Shown here: one piece after another, positions 51,104-60,016 of the stretch | How the letters are laid out: every line of letters starts with the position of its first letter | Numbering within the stretch: position 1 is the first letter of the stretch | NCBI GenBank assembly: GCA_009929445.1 | Contig: SAAL01000002.1 | Coordinates: 1 to 64,000, forward strand | Direction: 5' to 3' | Source: Bacteroidia bacterium | GTDB taxonomy: Bacteria > Bacteroidota > Bacteroidia > Bacteroidales > Paludibacteraceae | Length of the DNA stretch: 64,000 nt | Notes under the pieces: model-generated | What the model was told of the DNA's origin: nothing | Database searches by the model: none | What the model saw: only the letters and a program-made list of their open reading frames with translations | Position numbers and translations under genes: made by a program

Positions 51104-51120
51104 CTAATAAATTAACAATT

Positions 51121-51723
51121 ATGGCAAAAGCATCATGGCTGTCGGTCACACCGGCAACAGGTTCGGGAAACGGTAACGTGTCAGTTAGCACGGCCGCAGC
51201 CCACACGGGACGTGTAGCACGTTCCACTACAGTTACATTCAAGGCATCAGGCGTCACCGACAAGGTTGCTACGGTCAATCAGGCGGGGAAGCCGGAGTTT
51301 GTGCAGATTCAGACTTCGGCATCGGCCTCTAAGGCAGGAGGCGTGGTGACGATCACTGGAACCACCAACTCTACAAAGCTGACCTTTGCGCTCGGTACGG
51401 GTTCGCTGGTCATTACACTACCGAACTCCTACCTGGCTAATTCGGTGAGTACAAACAATGGCGTAGCAATTACCGGAGACCCGGGAGCAGCACAGGAATT
51501 TGCATTCTCCATCGCTATCACCGTACCAGCCAACGTGGGAATTACTTCGCTGAGCAAGCAGATAACGGTTATGGCCAACGGTGGACAGACGTCTAACTGT
51601 ACCCTTACGCAGGCTGCTGGAGATGCATCTTTGAGTATTTCTCCTGCTACTATCGACCTCACTTGGGAAGGAACTGCGCAGTCTATCACTGTTACTTCTA
51701 ACACCAGCTGGACTGTGGAATAA
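51121..51723 (+). CDS. BACON fibre protein with split domains at both ends
   Basis: This 200-residue protein starts with the second half of a BACON domain (KASWLSVTPATGSGNGNVSV, then RSTTVTFKASGVTDKVATVN). A further beta domain fills the middle, and the protein ends with the first half of another BACON domain (ISPATIDLTWEGTAQSITVT, then SNTSWTVE). BACON domains bind carbohydrate or mucin-like glycans in Bacteroidota and their phages. The stop overlaps the next start (TAATG). Confidence 0.72.
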   Translation: MAKASWLSVTPATGSGNGNVSVSTAAAHTGRVARSTTVTFKASGVTDKVATVNQAGKPEFVQIQTSASASKAGGVVTITGTTNSTKLTFALGTGSLVITLPNSYLANSVSTNNGVAITGDPGAAQEFAFSIAITVPANVGITSLSKQITVMANGGQTSNCTLTQAAGDASLSISPATIDLTWEGTAQSITVTSNTSWTVE

Positions 51724-52937
51724 TGGCTGTAGTAAACAAACAATGGTCAAACGGAGATACCCTCGCTTTCGATATGAACAGCGGGGGCATCCTCGTTTCC
51801 TCTGCTCCTAATAGCACTGGGATACCGAGGCAGACGACTGTGAATGTGAAGACTACCAATGAAGGAGTGCAGGCGCAAGCTGAGCTGACGGTGTATCAGG
51901 AGACGACAACGTACCCTGATTGGGATTTAAATGAAAATAATGGTGAACAATTTTTAACTGTGTTATCAAATGATTTTACCAGGCCTTTTTCCACATCACC
52001 TTTAGTTTCTATAAACGTTCCAATCACGGGTACTTATAAATGGAATGGAGGAGTTTTAGCACCAAATGGTAAAATATATTGCATTCCAAATGATGCTACA
52101 ACTGCTCTTGTGATAAACACAAGTAATAATACAATCAGTATTATGGGTTCTTTTTCAACAACTACTGGTAAATGGGCAGGTGGTGTTTTGGCTACAAACG
52201 GTAAAATATATGGGGTTCCAAGGTATGCATCTACTATTCTTGAGATGGACCCGATTAGTGGCCTTGTAGTAGAATTTGGAAGTATTCCAGGGGACAATAA
52301 ATATATCGGCGCAGTTTTAGGTCCAAACGGCAAAATATACTGTATTCCACTTGCTGCAACGTCAGTATTAGTAATAAATCCTTCCAACCACTCAACATAC
52401 CAAATAGGTAGTTTAGGCTCCGGCAATAAATGGATAGGAGGTGCTTTAGCTCCAAATGGTAAAATATACTGTTCACCATATGATTCAACTTCAATTCTTG
52501 AAATAGATCCGAATAATGATACAGTCAGTACATTCGGAACTATAACTGGTACTAATAAATATCAAGGAGCAACTTTAGCTCCCAATGGTAATATTTATTG
52601 TGTTCCTTATAAAGCAGGTAAAGTTCTTGAGATAGACCCTATAAATAGAACAGCTACAAAAATTGGAAGTACTATTGGACAATACTCCAGAGTAACTTTA
52701 GGCCCTAATGGAAAACTTTACGCAATTCCATATAGCAATGGTAGTATAATTGAGATAAATGTAAGCAGTAAAACACACACTCTTATCACTTCTGTAGCAG
52801 GATTATCCAGCATCGTTTTAGCTCCAAATGGGAAATTTTATTTAATTCCATCGAGTGGCACTATATGTTACGTTATGGGACAAACACAGCAAATTGATGA
52901 AAATGCAGTTTTGTCACGATACCTTAATAAATTTTAG
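51723..52937 (+). CDS. Putative receptor-binding fibre: BACON half plus seven-bladed propeller
   Basis: Residues 1-65 look like the second half of a BACON domain (QTTVNVKTTNEGVQAQAELT then VYQE). Residues 100-390 contain seven repeats of the type GGVLAPNGKIYCIP followed by VLEIDP, as expected for a seven-bladed beta-propeller. The DNA is much more AT-rich than its neighbours, which suggests acquisition. Position near the tail tip and the carbohydrate-binding half-domain suggest receptor binding. Start coupled to the preceding stop. Confidence 0.68.
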   Translation: MAVVNKQWSNGDTLAFDMNSGGILVSSAPNSTGIPRQTTVNVKTTNEGVQAQAELTVYQETTTYPDWDLNENNGEQFLTVLSNDFTRPFSTSPLVSINVPITGTYKWNGGVLAPNGKIYCIPNDATTALVINTSNNTISIMGSFSTTTGKWAGGVLATNGKIYGVPRYASTILEMDPISGLVVEFGSIPGDNKYIGAVLGPNGKIYCIPLAATSVLVINPSNHSTYQIGSLGSGNKWIGGALAPNGKIYCSPYDSTSILEIDPNNDTVSTFGTITGTNKYQGATLAPNGNIYCVPYKAGKVLEIDPINRTATKIGSTIGQYSRVTLGPNGKLYAIPYSNGSIIEINVSSKTHTLITSVAGLSSIVLAPNGKFYLIPSSGTICYVMGQTQQIDENAVLSRYLNKF

Positions 52938-52954
52938 AATTAAAAATAAACACT

Positions 52955-53248
52955 ATGACACTTCAAGAAAAAGCATCGTTATTAATCAACGACGAGTTCA
53001 AAGCAAAAATAAGGATGGCTGCGCTGAAAGCTGCCAAGGATTTAATCAACGATACCAACATCGATATGCTGGTGCGCAAGTACGCACAGCGGGTACGCAA
53101 CAACATCTTCGGGGACTGGATCAACCACCTCACGTTCCTGGTCGTAGAGCACCAGCAGACGACCGCGGCGGTTGACGATGCGCTGCTGCAGAATATTGTT
53201 AATTCTGTTTTCACGCAGGCGGCAGAGCAGTATTATTATAATATCTAA
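52955..53248 (+). CDS. Helical hypothetical tail protein
   Basis: This 97-residue, mostly helical protein (MTLQEKASLLINDEFKAKIR at its start) lies between fibre and tail-tip genes. A longer frame on the same strand in another register is a shadow. Its function is unknown; similar small helical proteins occur in this place in Bacteroidota phages. Confidence 0.55.
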   Translation: MTLQEKASLLINDEFKAKIRMAALKAAKDLINDTNIDMLVRKYAQRVRNNIFGDWINHLTFLVVEHQQTTAAVDDALLQNIVNSVFTQAAEQYYYNI

Positions 53249-53260
53249 AGAGAGTTCACA

Positions 53261-53395
53261 ATGCATCAGCAAGCGTACCGGCAATTGCAGCCACACTATA
53301 TGAATCAATATGTTAGTTTGACAACTGTGGCCTTTGCCGGTAATGCTACTGATTTCTGCACTGCTTCATTCATTTTTATAAAATCGGTTAAATGA
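53261..53395 (+). CDS. Possible small gene coupled to the tail-tip gene
   Basis: A 44-residue frame (MHQQAYRQLQPHYMNQYVSL at its start) ends in an ATGA overlap with the tail-tip start, which suggests coupling. The protein has a hydrophobic C-terminal half. Apart from position there is little support. Confidence 0.3.
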   Translation: MHQQAYRQLQPHYMNQYVSLTTVAFAGNATDFCTASFIFIKSVK

Positions 53396-56300
53396 AAATT
53401 TTCTCCCCCGCCCATACGCAGCTCTACGACATTCAGGTAGATGACCGCTCCGTGCGCTATCGCTCCATCATGAACGATGACAGCCTGACGCTTCATTTTT
53501 CAACGCCGGGTACGATTACCATTTCGGTCGGGTCATACGTTGATTTTGAGGGGCAAAGATATACGCTGTTTTACCCGGAGAATTTCAAAAAGTACAATAG
53601 CCGTAATTTTGAATATACACTCACACTTCACGGAAATAGAGAATTTCTCAAACGTTTTAAGTTCAAAGACACCGCCGCAATTCCTTACAGGCTCAAATTT
53701 CCGCTCACGGCTAAGCCGGTGGATTTTGTTACCCGCATTGTTCAGAATATGAACCTGCACGACTCCGGCTGGTCGGTCGGCACCTGCATCGATGCGACGG
53801 AGAAACTCATTTCTTTCAACCACGAAAGCTGCTTTGATGTGCTGGGGCGTTTGGCTTCGGAATTTTCCACTGAGTGGGAAATTATCGGAAAGACTATCCA
53901 CCTGCGCAAGGTAGAGAAATTCAAGGCAGATCCACTCCCGCTATCTTACGGCAAAGGTAACGGTTTCAAATCCGGTACCGGGCGGATGAACGACGGCGAT
54001 AAAATTCCCATCGGGCGGCTCTACGTGCAGGGCGGAGAACGGAATATCGACCGTTCAAAATACGGAAGCTCCACGCTTTTACTTCCAAAATCCGCCACTT
54101 TGGTTTACGAAGGTAAAACCTACCGCACCGATGCAGACGGAATGTTTATCACCCGCGACGGCAACACATTCCCAACCGAAGACAGTTACGATGCTTCGGA
54201 TATTTATCCGAAACGCGTCGGAACCGTGAGCCAAGTTATTGCTGTGGATGCTTCTAAAAATTTCTACGATATTAAAGACAACTCCATTCCCGCCACGCTC
54301 AATTTCCGGGACTGCCGGATTGCAGGCGAAAAAGCAACAATTGTATTTCAATCCGGAATACTTGCAGGGCGGGAATTTGACATTGAGCAGACCGAAAACG
54401 ATTTAACAGGCTACATTCACGCCGAAAGGCGGTTCAAGCTCGTTCCGCAGGAGCAGGACGGACAGATAATGCCGGGAGGTTTATTCGTGCCCGCCGTTGG
54501 CGATAAATACGCTGTTTTCAACATTTCGCTCCCGGATGATTACATTCGGAAAGATTTAGATAAATCCGGTGCTTCGTGGGATATGATGCGCGAAGCGGTA
54601 AAATATTTTGCCGAAAACGAAGCGCAGAAATTTCAGTTTACCGGAGAGCTGGACGACGTGTGGTCAAAAAGCCGTTGGCTCCAAATCGGTGGGAAAATAG
54701 TTCCCGGCGGTCACGTTCTATTTTCCGACCCGCAGTTTCTGCCCGGTGGCGAAGTTATCCGCATCGTGTCGGTGAAAGATTACGTAAACTCACCGCATAA
54801 GCCCGAAATAACACTTAGTAATGCCCCGGTATCCGGGAGTTTCTCGTCCGGGCTGGCAAAGCTTGAGGCGGAAGAGGTAATCGTAGAGCAGAACCGCAGG
54901 GACATGATCCGATTTGCTCAAAGGCAATGGCGCGACACGAAGGAAACACAAGCCATGCTGGAGCAGTCGCTGCTTAATTTTTCCGGCTCCATCAACCCGG
55001 TCACCATTAAGACCATGCAGCTCATTGCCGGAGATGAATCGTTGCAGTTCCGGTTTGTAAACAGTAAAACTACTCCGGTACGCGTGGATCATAACATCAC
55101 GTTCAACCCCCTCACTAAAGTACTCACCGCCGCCGTCGGGATTATTCAGCATATGACGCTCGGCATTACCGAGATGTCGAGCGCAGGCAGGGCAAGAACT
55201 TATAAGTTTTGGGATTTATCCGGCTACACATCTCCACCACTTACCAATACTGACAAAGCCTATTATCTATACGCGAAATGCGCAAAAACAGGGACGGCAG
55301 GCACTTATATTTTGTCCGAAACCGCTATCGGCATGGAATCCGTATCGGGATTCTACCACTTCCTTATCGGCATACTCAACAGCGAGCAGGGCGGCGACCG
55401 CTCCTTTGCTCCGGTGTATGGATTTACCGAAATTCTGCCTGGCAGGATGACGACCGATAGGATTGTTTCCCAGGACGGAAATACATTTTTTGACCTGCTT
55501 AACGGAATCATCGGCGGAAAAATATCGTTCACAGCCGGCTCGTCAGGGCTGGCCAACCTCAGCGAATGGGCCGCAGCTGCTCAGGACATTCAGGACGCAC
55601 AGGCAACCGCAAATCAGGCGTTAATCGACGCGGAAAATGCAAGACAGGAGGCTTTAGATAATGTAACTGACTACAATTCCAAATTCGCAGCCATTCAGCA
55701 GCAGGTGGACGGGGAAGTTACAAACTGGTTCTACGCATACTCACCAACTTTATCGAATCACCCGGCAAACACCTGGCTGGACGACATAGAACGTGACAGA
55801 CACGTAGGGGACACGTTCACCAACACACAGGGATACATCGACGCTTCGACAACACCGGATGCCGGAAAGAGTTGGAGGTTCGTGAAAAACTCCGGGGTTT
55901 ACAGCTGGACGCCAATTGCCGACAGCGATGCAGTGAAAGCGTTGCTTCAGGCTGCCGCAGCACAAGCCGCAGCGGATGGGAAAAGTACAACATATCTTAT
56001 TCAACCGTCAAAGTACCAATACGGGGACACATGGGTTCTTGCATCAGACGCAACGGTCAACGGTGTTGCATACAAAGCCGGGGACATCCTGACTGCAACG
56101 CAATCGAGCGAGGTATATAATGCCGCTCACTGGACAAAAAAGGTTCGTTACACGGATGATACAGCCGCCAACAATGCACAGTCAACCGCCAACAATGCGC
56201 AGTCAGCTGCCAACACTGCCAACGCGCTACTAACCGATATCGCCAGTGACAACAAGCTGACACCATCAGAAAAGCAAGCAATAAAAAAAGAGTGGGACGT

Positions 56301-58209
56301 CATTGTTTCGGAATACGAAAAAATTTGCATCTACGCGGACACCTATGGACAGAGCTACGACGGGTACACAGACGCATTCGATAACCTGCTCGGCTATATT
56401 CCGACATTGCTGGCCAACCTTACAACCACGAGCGACATCAACGGGTCGGAATTCAGGGCCGCTTTTAAGTGGTACTACGACGCACGTCAAGACATATACA
56501 ATGCAGTTGCAACTGCTGCCAAAACATACGCAAACAACCTGATTGCTAATTTATACGTTGGTGGCGAAAACCTGATAGTCGGGAGCAAACGAACGCTGAC
56601 AGCCGGGTCGAATAATTACTACTACTCTGTATTGTTCGGCAGCGAGGCAAGCTCATCGATGAATTCACTCGGAGCGATATCGTCGGACAACACACTTTCA
56701 GCAAGCGAAAAAACAACCGTTAAAGCAATCTGGGATGCCATGCAACTCGAGCAGCCGAAAATCGCCGTAATGGCCGACAATCGAGCGGTGAGTAAGACTG
56801 CCTACATGACCGCATACAACAACCTGAGCGGTTACATCACACCGCTCCTGGTTGATATGAATTCAAGCAGCAGCGTAAACGCGTCAACATTCAATTCTCA
56901 CTTTACATCGTACTACAGCGCAAGACAGGCTCTTTTAGTTGCAGCAGGTGCTTACCTGACTAATGGCAAAACCTACGTACTTTCAGTCGGTTCTGTTGCT
57001 AAAATATCAGGGACAGCAACAAAAGTACGAGCGTTACTTTATGATTTCGTAAACCTGACTGCTCAGGTAGTGACTGATGATATGAATATAAGCGCAAGCC
57101 GGCAGGTTTATACATTTACTGTACCAGCCTCCGGATATTACAGCCTCATAATTTATGCGGGAATGTCAGGGAGTACCTCCGGCAATATTATTGCATTCGA
57201 TCAGCTCATGCTGCAGGAGGGCAACAAAGCATCTGCGTTCAGTCCCGCCGTTCGCCACGTAACCGAGGCGCTTCAGGGTAGTACGGAAATCGAAGGAGGA
57301 CTGCTGGCCACCAACCTGCTCATGATGAAAGACCCGGACGGTAATATCCGCGGAGGGATGTCAGGGCTAAACGACAATATTGGGTTCTGGACGGGGGGGA
57401 CATATGCGAATGCCCTTTCAATGCTGGCGAAAATAATTTTAAGAAAAGACGGAAGCGGCCACCTGGCAGGCGGGAAAATAAAATGGAATGCAGACGGTTC
57501 TTTACTTGAAGTAATTGGAAAAATAACAGCGAACGAGGGGAAAATCGGAAACTTAAGCGTAACGGGAGGCGCTTTGCAGTCAGACACAATCACACTTACC
57601 GAACAAGCGGTAGAAACGCTTCCAACCTTGCTCTCACCAGTACCGTCATCAATTTCGTATCAGAGCACATGGCAAGACAACACTTCCAATTCTGATGCAC
57701 ACGCTATTACACAGTCTATCGTATTACAAATAGACAGCCAGGTGAGGTTTAAGGCTACCGCAAGCCCATCTCCAAACTTTGATGGAAATGGTGTATGGAG
57801 CGTTTATATAACTGATGCAAACGGTGCCACTGTATATTCAGATAATGGTGAAGATTTTATTACAAATAAACTCTACGCAGTCATGCTCCCACCGGGTTCA
57901 TACAATATTCACAGCGTGGCAGGTGGTTTGTATGAATTAGGAGTAAACTATTTGAACAGCGCGAGCATTACAGGAGAATCAAGCTCAATTATTTACTCAG
58001 TTGGTTACATCAGCCGTACCAAAATAGGCAATAACGGATTTTATTCTTTCTGGGATGCTCTGAAATATGTTTACTATTCAAGTACGGAGGGGCTGAAAGT
58101 GAGGGGGAATATAGAACTACTTTCGCCAAACGGACAGAGCGGCATTAGAATTACTAATAACGGAGTAGAATTTAACAATAAAAATGGGGGGTGGAAACAA
58201 TTGACTTAA
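53392..58209 (+). CDS. Tail-tip / central fibre protein, 1605 residues
   Basis: The N-terminal 450 residues form a hub-like region (IQVDDRSVRYRSIMNDDSLT, LTLHGNREFLKRF). A helical segment follows (ANQALIDAENARQEALDNVT). Two related three-helix modules begin SDNKLTPSEKQAIKKEWDVI and SDNTLSASEKTTVKAIWDAM (about residues 955 and 1100). The second interrupts a beta domain whose parts are GGENLIVGSKRTL and YLTNGKTYVLSVGSV. The C-terminal region carries parallel-helix-like repeats and ends GIRITNNGVEFNNKNGGWKQ. The role is host recognition and tail-tip assembly. Confidence 0.75.
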   Translation: MKIFSPAHTQLYDIQVDDRSVRYRSIMNDDSLTLHFSTPGTITISVGSYVDFEGQRYTLFYPENFKKYNSRNFEYTLTLHGNREFLKRFKFKDTAAIPYRLKFPLTAKPVDFVTRIVQNMNLHDSGWSVGTCIDATEKLISFNHESCFDVLGRLASEFSTEWEIIGKTIHLRKVEKFKADPLPLSYGKGNGFKSGTGRMNDGDKIPIGRLYVQGGERNIDRSKYGSSTLLLPKSATLVYEGKTYRTDADGMFITRDGNTFPTEDSYDASDIYPKRVGTVSQVIAVDASKNFYDIKDNSIPATLNFRDCRIAGEKATIVFQSGILAGREFDIEQTENDLTGYIHAERRFKLVPQEQDGQIMPGGLFVPAVGDKYAVFNISLPDDYIRKDLDKSGASWDMMREAVKYFAENEAQKFQFTGELDDVWSKSRWLQIGGKIVPGGHVLFSDPQFLPGGEVIRIVSVKDYVNSPHKPEITLSNAPVSGSFSSGLAKLEAEEVIVEQNRRDMIRFAQRQWRDTKETQAMLEQSLLNFSGSINPVTIKTMQLIAGDESLQFRFVNSKTTPVRVDHNITFNPLTKVLTAAVGIIQHMTLGITEMSSAGRARTYKFWDLSGYTSPPLTNTDKAYYLYAKCAKTGTAGTYILSETAIGMESVSGFYHFLIGILNSEQGGDRSFAPVYGFTEILPGRMTTDRIVSQDGNTFFDLLNGIIGGKISFTAGSSGLANLSEWAAAAQDIQDAQATANQALIDAENARQEALDNVTDYNSKFAAIQQQVDGEVTNWFYAYSPTLSNHPANTWLDDIERDRHVGDTFTNTQGYIDASTTPDAGKSWRFVKNSGVYSWTPIADSDAVKALLQAAAAQAAADGKSTTYLIQPSKYQYGDTWVLASDATVNGVAYKAGDILTATQSSEVYNAAHWTKKVRYTDDTAANNAQSTANNAQSAANTANALLTDIASDNKLTPSEKQAIKKEWDVIVSEYEKICIYADTYGQSYDGYTDAFDNLLGYIPTLLANLTTTSDINGSEFRAAFKWYYDARQDIYNAVATAAKTYANNLIANLYVGGENLIVGSKRTLTAGSNNYYYSVLFGSEASSSMNSLGAISSDNTLSASEKTTVKAIWDAMQLEQPKIAVMADNRAVSKTAYMTAYNNLSGYITPLLVDMNSSSSVNASTFNSHFTSYYSARQALLVAAGAYLTNGKTYVLSVGSVAKISGTATKVRALLYDFVNLTAQVVTDDMNISASRQVYTFTVPASGYYSLIIYAGMSGSTSGNIIAFDQLMLQEGNKASAFSPAVRHVTEALQGSTEIEGGLLATNLLMMKDPDGNIRGGMSGLNDNIGFWTGGTYANALSMLAKIILRKDGSGHLAGGKIKWNADGSLLEVIGKITANEGKIGNLSVTGGALQSDTITLTEQAVETLPTLLSPVPSSISYQSTWQDNTSNSDAHAITQSIVLQIDSQVRFKATASPSPNFDGNGVWSVYITDANGATVYSDNGEDFITNKLYAVMLPPGSYNIHSVAGGLYELGVNYLNSASITGESSSIIYSVGYISRTKIGNNGFYSFWDALKYVYYSSTEGLKVRGNIELLSPNGQSGIRITNNGVEFNNKNGGWKQLT

Positions 58210-58216
58210 AAGCAGG

Positions 58217-58299
58217 AAAGCCCCCCGGTTGCAGTTGACTCTCTGAACTTCCAACTGCACAAAATGCGAACAACCCGCATACCCGAAGGGGCTTTTTTT
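58217..58299 (+). terminator. Branched terminator of the late operon
   Basis: AAAGCCCC (58217-58224) pairs with GGGGCTTT (58288-58295), followed by a T run. Inside, TGCAGTTG (58230-58237) pairs with CAACTGCA (58252-58259). The 80-nt structure ends the late transcript. Confidence 0.75.
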
Positions 58300-58302
58300 T
58301 AG

Positions 58303-58436
58303 TTAGATTTTCAGATTCATTTTCTTTGCTTCATCCGATTCCGGCAATAAAGATTGAAGAAAATCAATTGACGCATAATATGTTTCATCTACCAAAGAAT
58401 CTGTGTTCACAGCTCGAATTATATCAAGCAAACTAC
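58303..58436 (-). pseudogene. 3' fragment of an unidentified leftward gene
   Basis: The frame RSLLDIIRAVNTDSLVDETY and onward to KKMNLKI is protein-like, but further upstream it merely mirrors the opposite-strand formyltransferase fragment. It therefore looks like the tail of a gene whose 5' part is lost. The frame is open to 58515. Confidence 0.4.
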
Positions 58437-58662
58437 GGCCGCCACCTGGTTTTGGGCAGACGAAGGACTCGACACCGGACATATCTGTGAGCAGGAGATT
58501 ATAAAAATAGATCACACCGCCAGGCCGAAAGAGTTCTATGAAAGGGAAATAATCCAGGCAATGGTACGAACGTTAGAACGCTGTTTAATCAACCTTGAAA
58601 AAGGTTTTAAACGCGAAATACCGCAGGTTGAAAAATACGCCACCTACGACAAAAAGATTTAA
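58437..58662 (+). pseudogene. 3' fragment of a formyltransferase gene
   Basis: Translation from 58444 gives TWFWADEGLDTGHICEQEII then KIDHTARPKEFYEREIIQAM and a C terminus ending KYATYDKKI. FWADEGLDTGHI matches the conserved D-G segment of methionyl-tRNA formyltransferase-like enzymes. No start codon or N-terminal half exists upstream. It joins a fragment of another gene on the opposite strand at about 58436 and lies just inside the right end. Confidence 0.6.
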
Positions 58663-58695
58663 AAACAAAAATGGCCTGTCTCTCAGGCTATTTTT

Positions 58696-58707
58696 GTACT
58701 TTTTGTT
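58696..58707 (-). repeat. Right-end transposase site R2
   Basis: GTACTTTTTGTT is the inverted form of L1 and lies exactly 22 bp inside R1. Confidence 0.72.
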
Positions 58708-58717
58708 TTGTATTTCC

Positions 58718-58729
58718 GTACTTTTTGTT
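58718..58729 (-). repeat. Right-end transposase site R1
   Basis: GTACTTTTTGTT followed by TTT is the inverted form of L1. It lies 18 nt from the terminal CA at 58746-58747. Confidence 0.75.
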
Positions 58730-58747
58730 TTTGCGATTATATTTCCA

Positions 58748-58752
58748 AAAAT
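58748..58752. repeat. Right target-site duplication AAAAT
   Basis: AAAAT directly follows the terminal CA and equals the five bases before the left TG. Confidence 0.8.
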
Positions 58753-58877
58753 GCAGAATTGTATAACTCATAATCCGGTGAATGATTTTGGAGTATGTAT
58801 TGACAGGAAATATGTTTGAATTTCTCAAAAAATGATAAAAACTGAGAACATACTATGTTAAATCAACGTTAAATAGG

Positions 58878-58885
58878 TAATTTTG
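58878..58885 (+). promoter_or_regulatory. -7 box of the RND operon
   Basis: TAATTTTG matches TAnnTTTG and lies 33 nt before the adaptor ATG at 58919. It is 126 bp from the prophage end, so the promoter core was not disrupted, although upstream regulatory sequence may have been separated. Confidence 0.55.
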
Positions 58886-58918
58886 AGTGAATTTTCAAAC
58901 AAAATATTCGTACACCCT

Positions 58919-60016
58919 ATGACAAAACGAACCAGAATTTTTGTAATAGCAATAACCGGCTTACTCATTATTGGTATGGCATTTTTCCCCATGATTAAAA
59001 AGAGTCAGAAAAAGGAAGACAAAAAACCGGTTCCAAAAGGTCAGGCAGGGGGACAACGTAATCCACTGGTAGTACAAGGATTGGTGTTACAATACAGCAC
59101 TCTGAACGATGTATTTCGTACTAAAGGCATTTTATTGCCCGATGAAGAGGTGGATTTGAGTTTCGAAACCTCGGGAAAAATTACCAATATTCACTTCAAG
59201 GAAGGTTCTTACGTGAATCAGGGTCAACTGCTTGCCAAAATAAACGACAAACCGCTTCAGGCCGAATTAAAAAAACTCGAAACGCAGCTTCCGCTTGCCA
59301 ACGAAAGGGTTTTCAGGCAAAAAACATTGCTTGAAAAAGATGCTGTAAGCCAGGAAACCTACGAAGTGGTAGTGACCGAACTGGAAAAGCTGAAAGCCGA
59401 TATCGAACTGATAAAAACCCGCATTGCACAGACCGAACTGCGGGCTCCGTTCAGCGGAATAATCGGACTCAGACAAGTGAGCAACGGCGCTTATGCATCT
59501 CCTACGGTAGTTATTGCCAAACTGACAAAGATTTCGCCGCTAAAATTGGAATTTTCTGTCAACGAGCGGCAGGTGGACGAAATTAAACCCGGAACGCGGT
59601 TGAATTTTGGAATAGATAATGACAAAAATGCCTACGAAGCTGTGGTATATGCCATTGAATCGCAGCTCGATGCTCAAACCCTCTCACTGAAAGCCCGCGC
59701 ACGCTACCCCAATCCCGGAGGCCGACTCAAAGCAGGGCAATCGGCAACGGTTGAAATCCGGCTCAGACAAATCACCAACACGGTAGTCATTCCAAGCATC
59801 GCATCCATCGCTGAAATGGGGCGTGACATCGCTTTCATCTACAAAGACGGCAAAGCCAAACAAGTGGTACTCACCAAAGGACTTCGTACCGAAAACTCCG
59901 TACAGGTGGTAAGTGGAATTTCGGTTGGCGATACGCTGCTTACTACCGGAGTGATGCAACTCAGGGATGGCATGCCGGTGAAACTGGGGGAAGTGGTGAC
60001 ACAAGCTGCCCCCTAA
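58919..60016 (+). CDS. RND efflux periplasmic adaptor (HlyD/MexA family)
   Basis: This 365-residue protein is anchored by an N-terminal hydrophobic segment (IFVIAITGLLIIGMAFF). It has the lipoyl/hairpin layout: ILLPDEEVDLSFETSGKITN, GSYVNQGQLLAKINDKPL, an alpha-helical hairpin, and ELRAPFSGIIGLRQVSNGAY. It links pump and outer-membrane channel. I chose the ATG at 58919 because it follows the -7 box; the upstream TTG lies inside that box. Pump and TolC genes follow. Confidence 0.92.
   Translation: MTKRTRIFVIAITGLLIIGMAFFPMIKKSQKKEDKKPVPKGQAGGQRNPLVVQGLVLQYSTLNDVFRTKGILLPDEEVDLSFETSGKITNIHFKEGSYVNQGQLLAKINDKPLQAELKKLETQLPLANERVFRQKTLLEKDAVSQETYEVVVTELEKLKADIELIKTRIAQTELRAPFSGIIGLRQVSNGAYASPTVVIAKLTKISPLKLEFSVNERQVDEIKPGTRLNFGIDNDKNAYEAVVYAIESQLDAQTLSLKARARYPNPGGRLKAGQSATVEIRLRQITNTVVIPSIASIAEMGRDIAFIYKDGKAKQVVLTKGLRTENSVQVVSGISVGDTLLTTGVMQLRDGMPVKLGEVVTQAAP

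Larger units (their letters stand above)
21853..58747 (+). mobile_element. Mu-like transposable siphophage prophage, 36,895 bp
   Basis: The element begins TGATTTCTATGGGC and ends CCA, with 5-bp AAAAT duplications outside. Both ends carry inverted copies of AAAAACAAAAAGTAC 14-16 bp inside the terminus. It contains a repressor, DDE transposase, MuB-like ATPase, Gam, antirepressor, terminase, portal-MuF, protease/scaffold, capsid, lysis genes and a complete set of non-contractile tail genes. All large reading frames appear intact, so the prophage may be inducible. It lies between host ffh and the RND operon without breaking either. Confidence 0.92.

Noticed and set aside
50764..58209. Diversity-generating retroelement acting on the fibre genes
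   Set aside because: No reverse transcriptase gene or template/variable repeat pair was seen in the window.
21842..58758. Direct repeat ATGCAGAA on both sides of the prophage as att or 8-bp duplication
   Set aside because: The TG...CA ends with 5-bp AAAAT duplications fit Mu biology and end-site spacing better. The similarity is explained by AAAAT plus a chance GCAGA on both sides.
58595..58819. 74-residue open frame over the right prophage end
   Set aside because: It crosses the R1/R2 sites and the junction and does not look like protein.
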